IMG/VR virus record: IMGVR_UViG_3300025543_000035
Location: 1-54,200 of that record
DNA length: 54,200 nucleotides
Strand: one strand, 5' to 3'
Source of the DNA: a virus
Shown: one piece after another, positions 34,019 through 42,146 of the stretch
How the letters are laid out: each line of letters begins with the position of its first letter
Numbering within the stretch: position 1 is the first letter of the stretch
Program-made: the position numbers and the translations under genes
The notes under the pieces: generated by a model
Told to the model about the DNA's origin: nothing
The model's input: the letters and a program-made list of their open reading frames with translations, nothing else
The model's database searches: none

Positions 34019-34241
34019 CGTATTCACCATCCTCGATTAGTGATGCAATACTCATTGTCTCCATTGCTGTACAGATTTGTACAAGCACCTTCGTGAGAGT
34101 GAGCCTCATTTGCATTCTGCTGTTATCTTCTTTCATTGCATCTACAATACCCTTCACCGCTACATCTAATGTATCGAGTGTGTGTAAAGCGGATTCTCTT
34201 AATCGTTCTATATTGACTAATAACCTCTTCATTTCTTTCAT
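34008..34241 (-). CDS. Small helical protein, function unknown
   Basis: 77 residues, almost wholly helical (VNIERLRESALHTLDTLDVA, SRMQMRLTLTKVLVQICTAM) with an acidic end. ATG 34241 follows GGGGGAAT. It overlaps the previous stop by one base and the next gene's start by 11 bases. No motif recognised. A helical oligomer is likely. Confidence 0.55.
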   Translation of the reverse strand: MKEMKRLLVNIERLRESALHTLDTLDVAVKGIVDAMKEDNSRMQMRLTLTKVLVQICTAMETMSIASLIEDGEYDDP

Positions 34242-34474
34242 TATATATTCCCCCTGTATTTTCTTCGCTTGTTATTGAACCCAATGCTCTCGGTAACCTC
34301 TCGGTTCTCCTTCTCGAAATCATATAATCGTTTCTGATTCGTAGGAGTCATATCGAAAAACTCATTTAGTTTCGTTTGTCGCATGACCTTTCCACCGCAG
34401 TTACAGCAATACTTTACTGATGAATTTACTGTCGGCGTTTCTTGTACCTTTTTCCAAAATTTCCATTTACTCAT
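34241..34474 (-). CDS. Small basic protein with one Cys knuckle
   Basis: 77 residues from ATG 34474, following GAGTGATTAAA (the GTG three codons upstream belongs to this site). The segment CCNCGGK resembles half of a zinc ribbon. The following LNEFFDMTPTNQ resembles LNDFFELKAG in the next upstream gene, also just after a CxxC, so the two neighbours may be diverged copies. The C-terminus is basic (NNKRRKYRG). Function unknown. Confidence 0.55.
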   Translation of the reverse strand: MSKWKFWKKVQETPTVNSSVKYCCNCGGKVMRQTKLNEFFDMTPTNQKRLYDFEKENREVTESIGFNNKRRKYRGNI

Positions 34475-34479
34475 TTTAA

Positions 34480-34701
34480 TCACTCATTGTTTTTTCTAAA
34501 GTCTGATTGGGCGCATATCCAAGTGAAACAATTTTCACACAGATAATGCGTTATCTCGCCAGCCTTAAGTTCAAAGAAATCATTCAAACCCTTCGTAGGG
34601 CAAAGAGAACATTGCATGGGAATATCTGTAGTCTTATGTATAAACTTTTTATTTTTCGCCGCATCTGTATGTGTCCAATCCTTTTTCATTTTCATTACCA
34701 T
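34480..34701 (-). CDS. Small zinc-ribbon protein next to PolB
   Basis: 73 residues; ATG 34701 overlaps the polymerase stop. Two knuckles, CSLC and CENC, about 25 residues apart, with LNDFFEL between them. No ribosome binding site stands out, so translation is probably coupled to PolB; ATG 34695 is another possible start. Nucleic-acid or protein adaptor function is likely for the fold, but unknown here. Confidence 0.55.
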   Translation of the reverse strand: MVMKMKKDWTHTDAAKNKKFIHKTTDIPMQCSLCPTKGLNDFFELKAGEITHYLCENCFTWICAQSDFRKNNE

Positions 34702-37115
34702 CCATATTTTTTAGGAACTCTCATTGCTGTTACTGCATCCAAATCCCAGTTGAGGGTTTCGTATACTGATTTGATTTTTGAACGCACCCACTTCTCTACT
34801 ACAGTAGACCAGTCGATGTCGTAATCCTCAAGTTGATTTACATTCTCGTATGCTATTACATTGGTGAGAGGTTGCCCTTCGGGTACACCGTTTATGAATA
34901 CCCACTTGATACTGTCTCCCTTGTTGAAGTCAGTCTTGAGGTATTGGTTAGAGTATCTCGCCGCCTTAGCAGGGTTGGGTACAACCTTGTCGTACTCATG
35001 TAGTTTCTTATTTATGCGACCACTTGAAGCAATCTCATCAACAGACTTACCACCTTTGTACAGATTCGTAACAGCGGGTCTAACATTGTTGTATACCTCA
35101 TTCTCATCAGCACCAGTAGCAATCAACTCGAATGCTGATGAAAGAATCTCCTTCGTTACCGCAGGGGCATTGGATGCCTTAAGTGAGTAACCAGTTACTT
35201 TCATCTTACCTTTATCTTCCAAAGGCCATGATATGAGTCCGAAGTTTCTGTTCTTCGTATTGGCAGTAAACCAGTATGGGAAGAACGCTTCAAACTCGAC
35301 ATCGAGATACGCCAAGTTCAATTCATTCTGTGAGATACCTGTAAGCGTTTCACATAGAGGGTGTGCATCATCAAAGGGTACTTGCACATACACGGAGTCT
35401 GTGTGTCCTGCAAGAGCCTTGTAGCCACGCTTCTCACACTCATCTACGAGCATGGTGATAGACTTACGACCAAGATATGTAATGGATGATGCAATGGCAT
35501 AACTACTCCATTGACCGCCAACCTTACGGCTTCCTGTCATTCCATAGAGAGCGTTTACTGCAACCTTTACAGCCATCTGTAACATGTTATAACCGAGTTT
35601 CTCATCAGCATCAGTTGCTTCTTTCATCAATGTCTTGTATTGCTTTCTCAAAGCAAGCAGTTCCTTGACAACCTTCGGGAACAGTCCCTCCCTTGATTGG
35701 TCCCAATGGAATGTACCACCAGTACCATGAATGTATGTACCATCCTTCTCTCGCTTAGGAGGTATGTTGAGTGTAAGTATTCCTTCCCCACCCTCATCAA
35801 CGAGGGTCGTCCAACACAGGTTAGCGGAGAGAATAATGTTAGGATATAGAGAAGCGAAATCCATGAGAGCAACGTTCTCATGACGACCCGGTACAGGTTG
35901 CATAACCCATGCCGCTTCTAATTCAGGTCGTTCTTGTATGTATGATGAGGGGGCTTTGAGTTCGGTACGTCGTCCTATCAATCCTCTAAAGTATCGGGTA
36001 ACCTTGTGTGTGCTTCCAAACTGCACACCACAGACTTTCTGCAATGCTAAGTGGAAATTAGTACAGTTAAGTTTGTCATCACAATCACGCAAGAGTGTTG
36101 TATCAAGGAGACAGTAATCTACGAAATCTTCCCAATGTTCAGTCCAACCATTGAACACAGTCATACCTTCAATGTCGTTTGTTAGTTTACCTTCAAATCC
36201 AAGTTCCTTAGCGAACCAATCGAGTTTACGAGATTGTGCTTGCCCTTTACCAGACTTCTGCCATATGCCCTCAAAGCCACTCCCATCAGTCCATTGAGCC
36301 GCAGTATCAAACACCAGTCGCCCCTTGATAGGTTGACGTGTACTCTTGTACCCACTCCCATCTTTAGGAGGTGCAACGAATATGTTGAGTGGTGACATGC
36401 GCCCACGTTCAGTACCGAGCCTTCGATGTAGATGTGGTAAGTCAGCCCAATGACCTGCGTGTGCAATGAGAATATCAGGGTCACGTTTCTCAAGGAATTT
36501 CAAGAAAGCATCGTGCATCTCCACTTCGGAAGGATAGATATAGAGTGTGTATTCTTCATCTCGCACAGTTCTGTATCTTGCACTTACGATGTGTGTCGGA
36601 TGAGGACAATTGGTTTTCTCTTCATCAGCCCACGCAAAGACAACAGGAGTACGAAGGTCGCTATCCACTACAGCCATGACTGTTGTAAAGTCGTCATCAT
36701 CGTTTGGGTTCCATTCAAGGTCGAAGTACCACTTACGAGGATGGAAGTCAGGTATCTCATCAGGATAGTTTGTTAGAAGAATCTGGTCAAGATAATTGAC
36801 ATCAGCCTCGTATGTCCAACGTGGACACTTATCCTTTAACTCCCAAAGTAAGTTGGGATGTGATACTGTAACCTTCCATAGATTCTGATTGTGTAATCCC
36901 TTTGCTGAAATGTCATAATGTATTTCAGCACCGAGTCTTTGAATGCGACGTAGTACATGAGTAGGGGATGCTTGGTCAACCCAACAGAAGGGTTGTACAT
37001 AGTCATCATCCTCACTCATGATGTATCGCTCATGCAATACACCATCAGCACCCCTGCGCCTCTCGTAGAGGATAGGAGGGTCCGATGGGGATTCGGAGAA
37101 CCAATCAATTATCAT
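34695..37115 (-). CDS. Family B DNA polymerase
   Basis: 806 residues; ATG overlaps the PCNA stop (ATGA). Proofreading domain: FDLEW at ~130 (ExoI), IAHAGHWADLPHL (ExoII, with His replacing the usual Asn), YCLLD (ExoIII). Polymerase domain: motif A DFASLYPNII at ~417, motif B QMAVKVAVNALYG at ~520, motif C AGHTDS at ~569. The usual YGDTDS is therefore changed at two positions: the metal-binding Asp of TDS is kept, but the first Asp is His. This is the viral replicase, probably working with the PCNA-like clamp encoded just upstream, the RFC subunit and the fused primase. Length fits archaeal and viral PolB. Confidence 0.95.
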   Translation of the reverse strand: MIIDWFSESPSDPPILYERRRGADGVLHERYIMSEDDDYVQPFCWVDQASPTHVLRRIQRLGAEIHYDISAKGLHNQNLWKVTVSHPNLLWELKDKCPRWTYEADVNYLDQILLTNYPDEIPDFHPRKWYFDLEWNPNDDDDFTTVMAVVDSDLRTPVVFAWADEEKTNCPHPTHIVSARYRTVRDEEYTLYIYPSEVEMHDAFLKFLEKRDPDILIAHAGHWADLPHLHRRLGTERGRMSPLNIFVAPPKDGSGYKSTRQPIKGRLVFDTAAQWTDGSGFEGIWQKSGKGQAQSRKLDWFAKELGFEGKLTNDIEGMTVFNGWTEHWEDFVDYCLLDTTLLRDCDDKLNCTNFHLALQKVCGVQFGSTHKVTRYFRGLIGRRTELKAPSSYIQERPELEAAWVMQPVPGRHENVALMDFASLYPNIILSANLCWTTLVDEGGEGILTLNIPPKREKDGTYIHGTGGTFHWDQSREGLFPKVVKELLALRKQYKTLMKEATDADEKLGYNMLQMAVKVAVNALYGMTGSRKVGGQWSSYAIASSITYLGRKSITMLVDECEKRGYKALAGHTDSVYVQVPFDDAHPLCETLTGISQNELNLAYLDVEFEAFFPYWFTANTKNRNFGLISWPLEDKGKMKVTGYSLKASNAPAVTKEILSSAFELIATGADENEVYNNVRPAVTNLYKGGKSVDEIASSGRINKKLHEYDKVVPNPAKAARYSNQYLKTDFNKGDSIKWVFINGVPEGQPLTNVIAYENVNQLEDYDIDWSTVVEKWVRSKIKSVYETLNWDLDAVTAMRVPKKYGW

Positions 37116-37867
37116 TCATCTCCCTCATCTATAATCACAAGTAAAGTATTGTCTTGGTCGAAGATAATCGGTGTACCATCACCCATGTGGAATCGTGCTT
37201 GCTCGTCATCCAAGAACTGTAGGCAAGCAGGTAACCAATCACCAAAGTATGATTGTACTGTAGCCGAGGGACCATCGGTATCGCTGATAGATAATGTAGT
37301 GAACAGGCGACCACTCGCCGCTTTACCTGCTACAATACCAAACTCTTCCTCACCACAATGAACACGCAGTTTGAACTGTGAGTCATCAGATACGAGTGTA
37401 CGCATACCCGCCAATGAAATCAAATCCTTAGTCTCAAATAGTGTTCCATGAGCCGTTAATGGACTCTTGTAAAACGTAGTGAAGTTATCACCAATGCATG
37501 AATTAATTACTTTACTCATTGCATTAACTTTAGCATGGGACTCAATCTCATCAGTACTCGGTATCTGCAATCGGTTACCACCTGCATCAATGTGTAGTGG
37601 CTTGACAGGAGATACTTGTCGAAGTGTTATATCATCCTGCTTACTTGCTTTCAAGAACTTAAGGAACTTCTCAAGCATTGCAATGTGAATGATGCCCTCT
37701 TCTTCTATGTCTGATACGACAAGACGCTTGCGTAGATAGTAATTAGCATACGCTACTTGTACAGTCATGTGTATACCTGAACAGTTGATACGAAGGTCCT
37801 CAATACCTTTGGTGAAACCACTAAGGAACTTCATCAAATCGCTTCGGTCTACTGTTATCTTAGTCAT
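37112..37867 (-). CDS. PCNA-like sliding clamp
   Basis: 251 residues, the usual PCNA length. Sequence is divergent, but the layout fits two repeated beta-alpha-beta domains: helix DRSDLMKFLSGFTKGIEDLR, an interdomain region around HIDAGGNRLQIPSTDEIE, and the C-terminal GTPIIFDQDNTLLVIIDEGD strand pair. Placed directly upstream of PolB and first in an operon with its own TATA promoter. A trimeric ring would tether PolB to DNA and be loaded by RFC. The call rests on length, context and loose pattern; structure prediction should confirm the fold. Confidence 0.65.
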   Translation of the reverse strand: MTKITVDRSDLMKFLSGFTKGIEDLRINCSGIHMTVQVAYANYYLRKRLVVSDIEEEGIIHIAMLEKFLKFLKASKQDDITLRQVSPVKPLHIDAGGNRLQIPSTDEIESHAKVNAMSKVINSCIGDNFTTFYKSPLTAHGTLFETKDLISLAGMRTLVSDDSQFKLRVHCGEEEFGIVAGKAASGRLFTTLSISDTDGPSATVQSYFGDWLPACLQFLDDEQARFHMGDGTPIIFDQDNTLLVIIDEGDE

Positions 37868-37880
37868 ACTATCAACTCTT

Positions 37881-37900
37881 TTCTCTTTGCCGATTTATAA
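37881..37900 (-). promoter_or_regulatory. Archaeal TATA promoter with shared extension (copy 5)
   Basis: Minus strand TTATAAATCGGCAAAGAGAA, ending 13 bases before ATG 37867 of the clamp gene. It drives the 7.8-kb clamp-polymerase-primase-nuclease operon. A TTGAT element just before the ATG may serve as a weak ribosome site. Confidence 0.8.
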
Positions 37901-38032
37901 AGGTGGAAAGGAAGAGGGAGGATAAAGTGATAGAAAACCCCTGTCATGGCTGGAACACCACAAGTCGGAATGAATTTCCCCCTTATTACTTGACAAACTT
38001 TCCCCAATACCTAACATGCAAAAGGTATTGAA
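37901..38032. other. Longest intergenic gap in the replication region
   Basis: About 130 bases between the PCNA promoter and the RadA-like stop carry no ORF. They hold a G/A-rich stretch on the plus strand (37901-37925), two TTTCCCC tracts (about 37974-37981 and 37999-38005) and a hairpin at the left gene end. This is the only non-coding stretch over 100 bases in the replication region. An origin or control region is possible; no clear archaeal origin box was found. Confidence 0.3.
38005..38030 (-). terminator. Hairpin just after the RadA-like gene
   Basis: Perfect 7-base-pair inverted repeat: CAATACC at 38005-38011 and GGTATTG at 38024-38030, with a 12-base loop. It begins 2 bases after the stop codon (38033-38035). 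It could end the RFC-SSB-RadA operon or stabilise its mRNA. There is no T-tract typical of archaeal termination, so an operator role is also possible. Confidence 0.4.
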
Positions 38033-38998
38033 TCACAAACTCCCATCGTATAATTCAGGGAGGCCGAACCATTCAGGCTCGCCATCAGGACGTGTAGTGA
38101 ATACCTTTCTTCGCTTGTCTTGAAGTTCAGGATTCATCTTCGCCTTAGAGAATTTGACATAGTAGTGCATCGCTAACAACTCACCATCTTCATCGAGTTC
38201 TTCTTCCTTCTCGGTAAGTAGGATGGTCGGTAAGTAGTTGTTCGTTCGCTTCTCCCAATCGGGTACAAAACGCTTGTTGGGTCCATAGAAGTCCTTAGTT
38301 GCCATGTGGGTTTCCCATATGACCTTAACACCAAGTCGAACTAAATCACGAGACAATGCTGTGAGTTGGTGGAACCGTGTGTTACGGATAGCCCATGTCG
38401 CTTGCTTCTCAACCTTTGCTGAACCGCTTCCGTCTGCCGCATCAATGGCATCGTTAGACAAACCTAAGTCCACGATACGCATGTTGTTGGCACATATCTC
38501 CAACCATGAATCAACACCGCTAATGATGACACCCCATACAGGGTTGCCCTTTGTTGCTTGGTCATGTACATACTTCATGATGTCCATGACACGCTGGTGA
38601 GTAGCGGGATAGTTGTAAGCAGTACGGTCATTGACCGCCATTGCCCACGGGTTCCATGATACGATGTTGTCCTCTTCTGTGTGTAATGCGGAAGCAAGCA
38701 TTGCTACTCCCATATCAAAGTCGAGTACGTGTAGTTTAGCGTTGGGGTCTTTGGTTGTATCTTTGGCAAACCAATCGAGCATGATACCCGACTTACATGT
38801 GCCATCAAATCCAGCCACTCCGATGAAGTCGTAGCGTTGCGCCTTAGCCTTCTCCATCATTGTTTGCTCGGCTCGTAGGTGAGCGAACGGGTCATCATTA
38901 CTGACAGCCGCCGTTGCTTTCGCTTGTACCTTCGCCTTCGCCTTCGCTTCTTTTTCTTCGTTCTTAATTTCTGTTACTGTTGTTCCAAATCCTGACAT
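38033..38998 (-). CDS. RecA/RadA-superfamily ATPase (Sak4-like)
   Basis: 321 residues from ATG 38998, with a strong GGAGGA site. A charged low-complexity head (about residues 15-30, Lys/Ala/Glu) precedes the ATPase core. Walker A reads GFDGTCKS (63-70): a Cys replaces the Gly before Lys. Walker B is VWGVIISGVDSW (154-165), and KVIWETHMATKDF fits the L1/sensor strand. The compact core and the missing N-terminal helix-hairpin-helix domain suggest a Sak4-type phage recombinase and not cellular RadA. It probably supports strand annealing or exchange during replication; the OB-fold protein upstream would be its partner. Confidence 0.7.
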   Translation of the reverse strand: MSGFGTTVTEIKNEEKEAKAKAKVQAKATAAVSNDDPFAHLRAEQTMMEKAKAQRYDFIGVAGFDGTCKSGIMLDWFAKDTTKDPNAKLHVLDFDMGVAMLASALHTEEDNIVSWNPWAMAVNDRTAYNYPATHQRVMDIMKYVHDQATKGNPVWGVIISGVDSWLEICANNMRIVDLGLSNDAIDAADGSGSAKVEKQATWAIRNTRFHQLTALSRDLVRLGVKVIWETHMATKDFYGPNKRFVPDWEKRTNNYLPTILLTEKEEELDEDGELLAMHYYVKFSKAKMNPELQDKRRKVFTTRPDGEPEWFGLPELYDGSL

Positions 38999-39000
38999 AT

Positions 39001-39123
39001 TTATTCCTCCTTTTTTGTCCTCTTCTCTTGGCAAGTGTCACAAAGTATTTTGTAAATGTCATCAATTACAGACTTACAGTTAGGACATACACCTTTTGCT
39101 TCAAAGAAACCGAAATCAGTCAA
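39001..39123 (-). CDS. 40-residue zinc-ribbon protein
   Basis: TTG 39123 is the likely start: it overlaps the end of the upstream gene and AGGAG lies 9 bases before it; a longer frame from ATG 39183 would overlap that gene by 68 bases. The product has CPNC and CDTC knuckles about 16 residues apart and a basic/acidic tail (CQEKRTKKEE). Sits between the OB-fold protein and the RadA-like ATPase. A nucleic-acid-binding accessory is probable. Confidence 0.5.
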   Translation of the reverse strand: MTDFGFFEAKGVCPNCKSVIDDIYKILCDTCQEKRTKKEE

Positions 39124-40441
39124 ATTGACCAACTCCTGTATCGCCACCAGTTGCTCGTTGTCGGCTACGTCGTGGGTCTGCAAAGACCCCCATGACGCTT
39201 ATCTTAGGAGACACAATACCATTGTATTCCTTCATACCTAAACGACCAAAGACAAGTACTGTAGAGCGTTCAGCGTATTCAAACGCCTCCTCACCCCATC
39301 CTGCTACGAACGGTTGAGTAAGGTTACCCACCGCACCTGCAATCCAGCATTGTACATCACCAGTAATACTACTTGATAGTGTCATAGAATAGTTGTAACC
39401 TTCGGGGTCAAAGTCGCTTTCACGAGGCTCGCTGTTGAGCGATGTAACCAATCCCCTTGTGATAACCAACGGACCCCATTGACGACGCTCGCCACCAATG
39501 TCTCCGCTTTGCTTACCACGTTCATACGCATCATCCAATTCATCAATTGGTACGTAGTACTCATGGAAAGCAGGTAATGTCCAAAACTTTGAAGGTTGAA
39601 GTAGAGGGCGTACATCTTCGGGAAGGAACTCATCTGTGTATTCAATCTCAAAGTTACTGTAAACACCGAGTACATCTTTGAATGCTTCTCTTGCGTTATC
39701 CTTTGGAGGTACGACTTGTATCTTACAAGGGCGACCCTGTTGGATATTGAGTTCCGTGAGTTCATTTGTCAAGTCAACACGCCATAGAGACACCTTGTTG
39801 TTCTTGACCAGTTGTTCTTCCTCATGTCCGAGGAAGTATGCGTATCGACCCATGCGTTTGTATGGCGCAGGGTCGCCGTTGTATGAGGTAAGACAGACCC
39901 AATCACTTCCTGATTGTAGTCCATAAGGTGGGTTCTCATCACTCGATGCTTCAAGTTTCTTGACACCATCCTTTGTGTGTAAAGACCATACTGTACCGGT
40001 CTTTTCATATGCACCAAGACGACCACTTCCGATTGCTTCGGATGGGTCATCTGCATACAACTTGAGATTGCTTTGTACAATGTTAGCGAGTCTGTCTCGC
40101 TTACGGTCTTGTACACCTAAGAATGAACCAACCCATGTGGAGAGGTTCTTACTACTTCCACCGCTTTGCTTGCGAGTTTCAGTAAACACTTGTTCAGCCC
40201 AATCGACCAACAAATCTTCATCTTCATCAGCAGGGGAGTCGCAACCATAATGCGTTGTAATGTACTCAAGGTACATCTTCTTTGCATCTTCTATTGTCTT
40301 GTTTGTGCGCTCTGCATAAGCACCCAAACGAAGCATTACTCCTTTGGGTAACCCATCCTCGCTCGCTTCTGCCTGTACAGCACCAAAGCCACTTCCTGTA
40401 TCTTCTACGTTTTCGTATTCATCTTCTTCTTTCCATGTCAT
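39116..40441 (-). CDS. Probable OB-fold single-stranded DNA-binding protein (RPA-like)
   Basis: 441 residues from ATG 40441, preceded by GGTGATTAAG. The acidic N-terminus is followed by helical and mixed regions. The C-terminal ~130 residues read like an OB-fold: WGPLVITRGLVTSL, YSMTLSSSITGDVQCWIAG, then STVLVFGRLGMKEYNGIVSP ending with KISVMGVFADP. That strand order, with the V-x-G-R-L-x-x-K-x-x-x-G turn, is typical of RPA and other single-strand binders. The position between RFC and RadA-like genes supports a role coating single strands during replication. No zinc finger is seen, unlike RPA41-type proteins. Confidence 0.5.
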   Translation of the reverse strand: MTWKEEDEYENVEDTGSGFGAVQAEASEDGLPKGVMLRLGAYAERTNKTIEDAKKMYLEYITTHYGCDSPADEDEDLLVDWAEQVFTETRKQSGGSSKNLSTWVGSFLGVQDRKRDRLANIVQSNLKLYADDPSEAIGSGRLGAYEKTGTVWSLHTKDGVKKLEASSDENPPYGLQSGSDWVCLTSYNGDPAPYKRMGRYAYFLGHEEEQLVKNNKVSLWRVDLTNELTELNIQQGRPCKIQVVPPKDNAREAFKDVLGVYSNFEIEYTDEFLPEDVRPLLQPSKFWTLPAFHEYYVPIDELDDAYERGKQSGDIGGERRQWGPLVITRGLVTSLNSEPRESDFDPEGYNYSMTLSSSITGDVQCWIAGAVGNLTQPFVAGWGEEAFEYAERSTVLVFGRLGMKEYNGIVSPKISVMGVFADPRRSRQRATGGDTGVGQFD

Positions 40442-40446
40442 CTTAA

Positions 40447-40623
40447 TCACCAATCTTTCAATATTTTTTGTTCTATTTCTTTTGTTACTTCATACGCCTT
40501 GTCTACAGCAAAGACAACATCATCTTCTCCCGTAGTAATCAAAGCGTGGAATATGATACTCATCATGAGGCAACGTGTTGCGTCTGCGCCCTTGTCGAGT
40601 GCGGGTTTGAAATCAAAACTCAT
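40447..40623 (-). CDS. Small helical protein, function unknown
   Basis: 58 residues from ATG 40623 (MSFDFKPALDKGADATRCLM), with GAGGTGAT upstream. Helical throughout. It looks like the small phage proteins that may mimic or bind DNA-handling enzymes, but no motif is recognised. It overlaps the end of the upstream gene by 4 bases (ATGA). Confidence 0.55.
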   Translation of the reverse strand: MSFDFKPALDKGADATRCLMMSIIFHALITTGEDDVVFAVDKAYEVTKEIEQKILKDW

Positions 40624-40820
40624 TGATTCATCACCTCTTTGCATTTATCAACTATGTGTCCTACGCCCCATCTTTTACCTAAATGTTCAGCAAGTTCAAG
40701 AACATCATCTGGAGAAAAATTGTAATCCTCCGTTAATGCCGCTTCCATTGCCCATTCCATGTTGCGTTCAATTTCCATACCGAATAAATAGTATGTTAGT
40801 TCATCATATTTGTCTTTCAT
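40620..40820 (-). CDS. Small acidic helical protein, function unknown
   Basis: 66 residues beginning MKDKYDELTYYLFGMEIERN. Predicted all-helical with a net negative charge. It overlaps the RFC gene by 4 bases (ATGA), so it is translated with the clamp loader. No motif recognised; a clamp-loader or replication accessory is possible from context alone. Confidence 0.55.
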   Translation of the reverse strand: MKDKYDELTYYLFGMEIERNMEWAMEAALTEDYNFSPDDVLELAEHLGKRWGVGHIVDKCKEVMNQ

Positions 40821-41746
40821 TTATTTTCCAACTCCTTCTTTAGCCTTGCAACGAACACGTCTACATACGACTCATCGCTTCCTATGAAATCATGAACGAT
40901 TTCCATCATCTGACCCCATACAAATATGATACTGAATGCTGTCTCCGCATCCTTGTCAAAGAACTTAGAGACATACCTGTGAACGTTGTACATGAATTGA
41001 GTGCGCCCTGATAGATTATTCAATCGCTCATGTAGGCTTTCACGTAGGTCATTGAATTTGTTGTTCGATACATCTTCCCACCAGTTGTGTCCATCAGAAG
41101 CATTCTCTATGTGGTCAAGTGCATCAGGTGAACGCTTTAGTGAGGTAAGATAGTTTACACTCTCACGTAGGTCGCCATCAAAGGATTCGACAAGAGCAGG
41201 ATAATTCTTCACCCATTCAGTCGGAAGGAAATCAAGGCGAGAAAGATGCTTCGCACCCTCACTTCCCCCTACTCTTTCAAATGTATAGGTTCGACATCGA
41301 CTCTTGATAGCGTCGTGTATCTTACCCCCATCGTTCGCAGTAAGGATGAAGATGACCCGATTAGCATACTGTTCCATAATTCCACGTAGCGTCTGTTGAG
41401 CAGGTATAGTAAAGCCATCAAATTCGTCAAGAACTATTACCTTGATGTCCGTACCTATGCCCTTCAATCGACAGAACAATTTGAGTTCATCACGAACATA
41501 GTTGATACCACGTTCATCACTCGCATTCGTCCAAAGAAGATTCATACCGTTTCTATTCGCACCGAGAACTGTATTTGCGAGCACATTAGCCGCACTTGTC
41601 TTACCAGTACCCGGAGGTCCTAAGTAAAGTACAGCAGGTGGGTACTCGTTGGTTTCAACCCAATGACGCATATCATCACAGAATTGCTTGTTCCCAACGA
41701 TGTCATCCACTTTTTGTGGTCGTAGTTGTTCGTTCCAATTGCTCAT
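40817..41746 (-). CDS. Clamp loader, RFC small-subunit type AAA+ ATPase
   Basis: 309 residues from ATG 41746; a longer in-frame ORF would include the promoter. Walker A GPPGTGKTS (43-51), Walker B VIVLDEFDG (103-111), sensor 1 TAN (136-138) and the diagnostic SRC box (149-151, KSRC) are present, with a WNEQLRPQKVDDIVG start typical of RFC. The C-terminal third is divergent. RFC opens and loads the sliding clamp with ATP. No large RFC subunit was seen in the window, so it may form a homo-oligomer or borrow the host large subunit. First gene after its own TATA promoter. Confidence 0.95.
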   Translation of the reverse strand: MSNWNEQLRPQKVDDIVGNKQFCDDMRHWVETNEYPPAVLYLGPPGTGKTSAANVLANTVLGANRNGMNLLWTNASDERGINYVRDELKLFCRLKGIGTDIKVIVLDEFDGFTIPAQQTLRGIMEQYANRVIFILTANDGGKIHDAIKSRCRTYTFERVGGSEGAKHLSRLDFLPTEWVKNYPALVESFDGDLRESVNYLTSLKRSPDALDHIENASDGHNWWEDVSNNKFNDLRESLHERLNNLSGRTQFMYNVHRYVSKFFDKDAETAFSIIFVWGQMMEIVHDFIGSDESYVDVFVARLKKELENK

Positions 41747-41760
41747 CTTTCTCACTCTTA

Positions 41761-41780
41761 TTCTCTTTGCCGATTTATAA
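41761..41780 (-). promoter_or_regulatory. Archaeal TATA promoter with shared extension (copy 4)
   Basis: Minus strand TTATAAATCGGCAAAGAGAA, ending 14 bases before the RFC ATG at 41746; then AAGAGTGAGAAAG forms the leader. The TAA stop of the upstream gene (41775-41777) is itself part of this TATA box. Confidence 0.85.
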
Positions 41781-42146
41781 AGGAGAGGCCAAATCATACT
41801 TCTCCGCCCACTCTACGAATGCCTCCATTGACTTCGTTGGTATTGGGTTCTCTATGGTGAACAGCATCTTATCGTACTGCATGTAATTGCTCAATAGGTT
41901 ACCACCGTAGAATGCAATGACATCCATCCACTCCTGTATTTTCTTCTTAGATGATACAGGTAACGCTGGAAGGTTGTTACTTGTTGTGAATAAGCGTACT
42001 AACTTCTCTTCGTTGTCGCTTGAGTACTTGATGAATATCTTACGGCGTAGTCTAAAACCTATACCGACATGAGTTTTCTCCATGTGGACATGGAACCTTA
42101 GTTTAGCGAGCACTATACCCAATCCTACATCTTCCCACTTAGTCAT
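41775..42146 (-). CDS. Unknown protein ending in the RFC promoter
   Basis: 123 residues. The N-terminal half is beta-rich and basic (VLAKLRFHVHMEKTHVGIGF, LRRKIFIKYSS); the C-terminal half is helical. The last codons and stop form the TATA box for the RFC operon. It overlaps the upstream gene by 8 bases. No known family recognised. Together with the preceding gene it may form one functional unit. Confidence 0.55.
   Translation of the reverse strand: MTKWEDVGLGIVLAKLRFHVHMEKTHVGIGFRLRRKIFIKYSSDNEEKLVRLFTTSNNLPALPVSSKKKIQEWMDVIAFYGGNLLSNYMQYDKMLFTIENPIPTKSMEAFVEWAEKYDLASPL

Noticed and set aside
37901-38032. Archaeal origin box in the RadA-PCNA gap
   Set aside because: No match to the usual origin-recognition box with a G-run and inverted copies; only C-tracts were seen.
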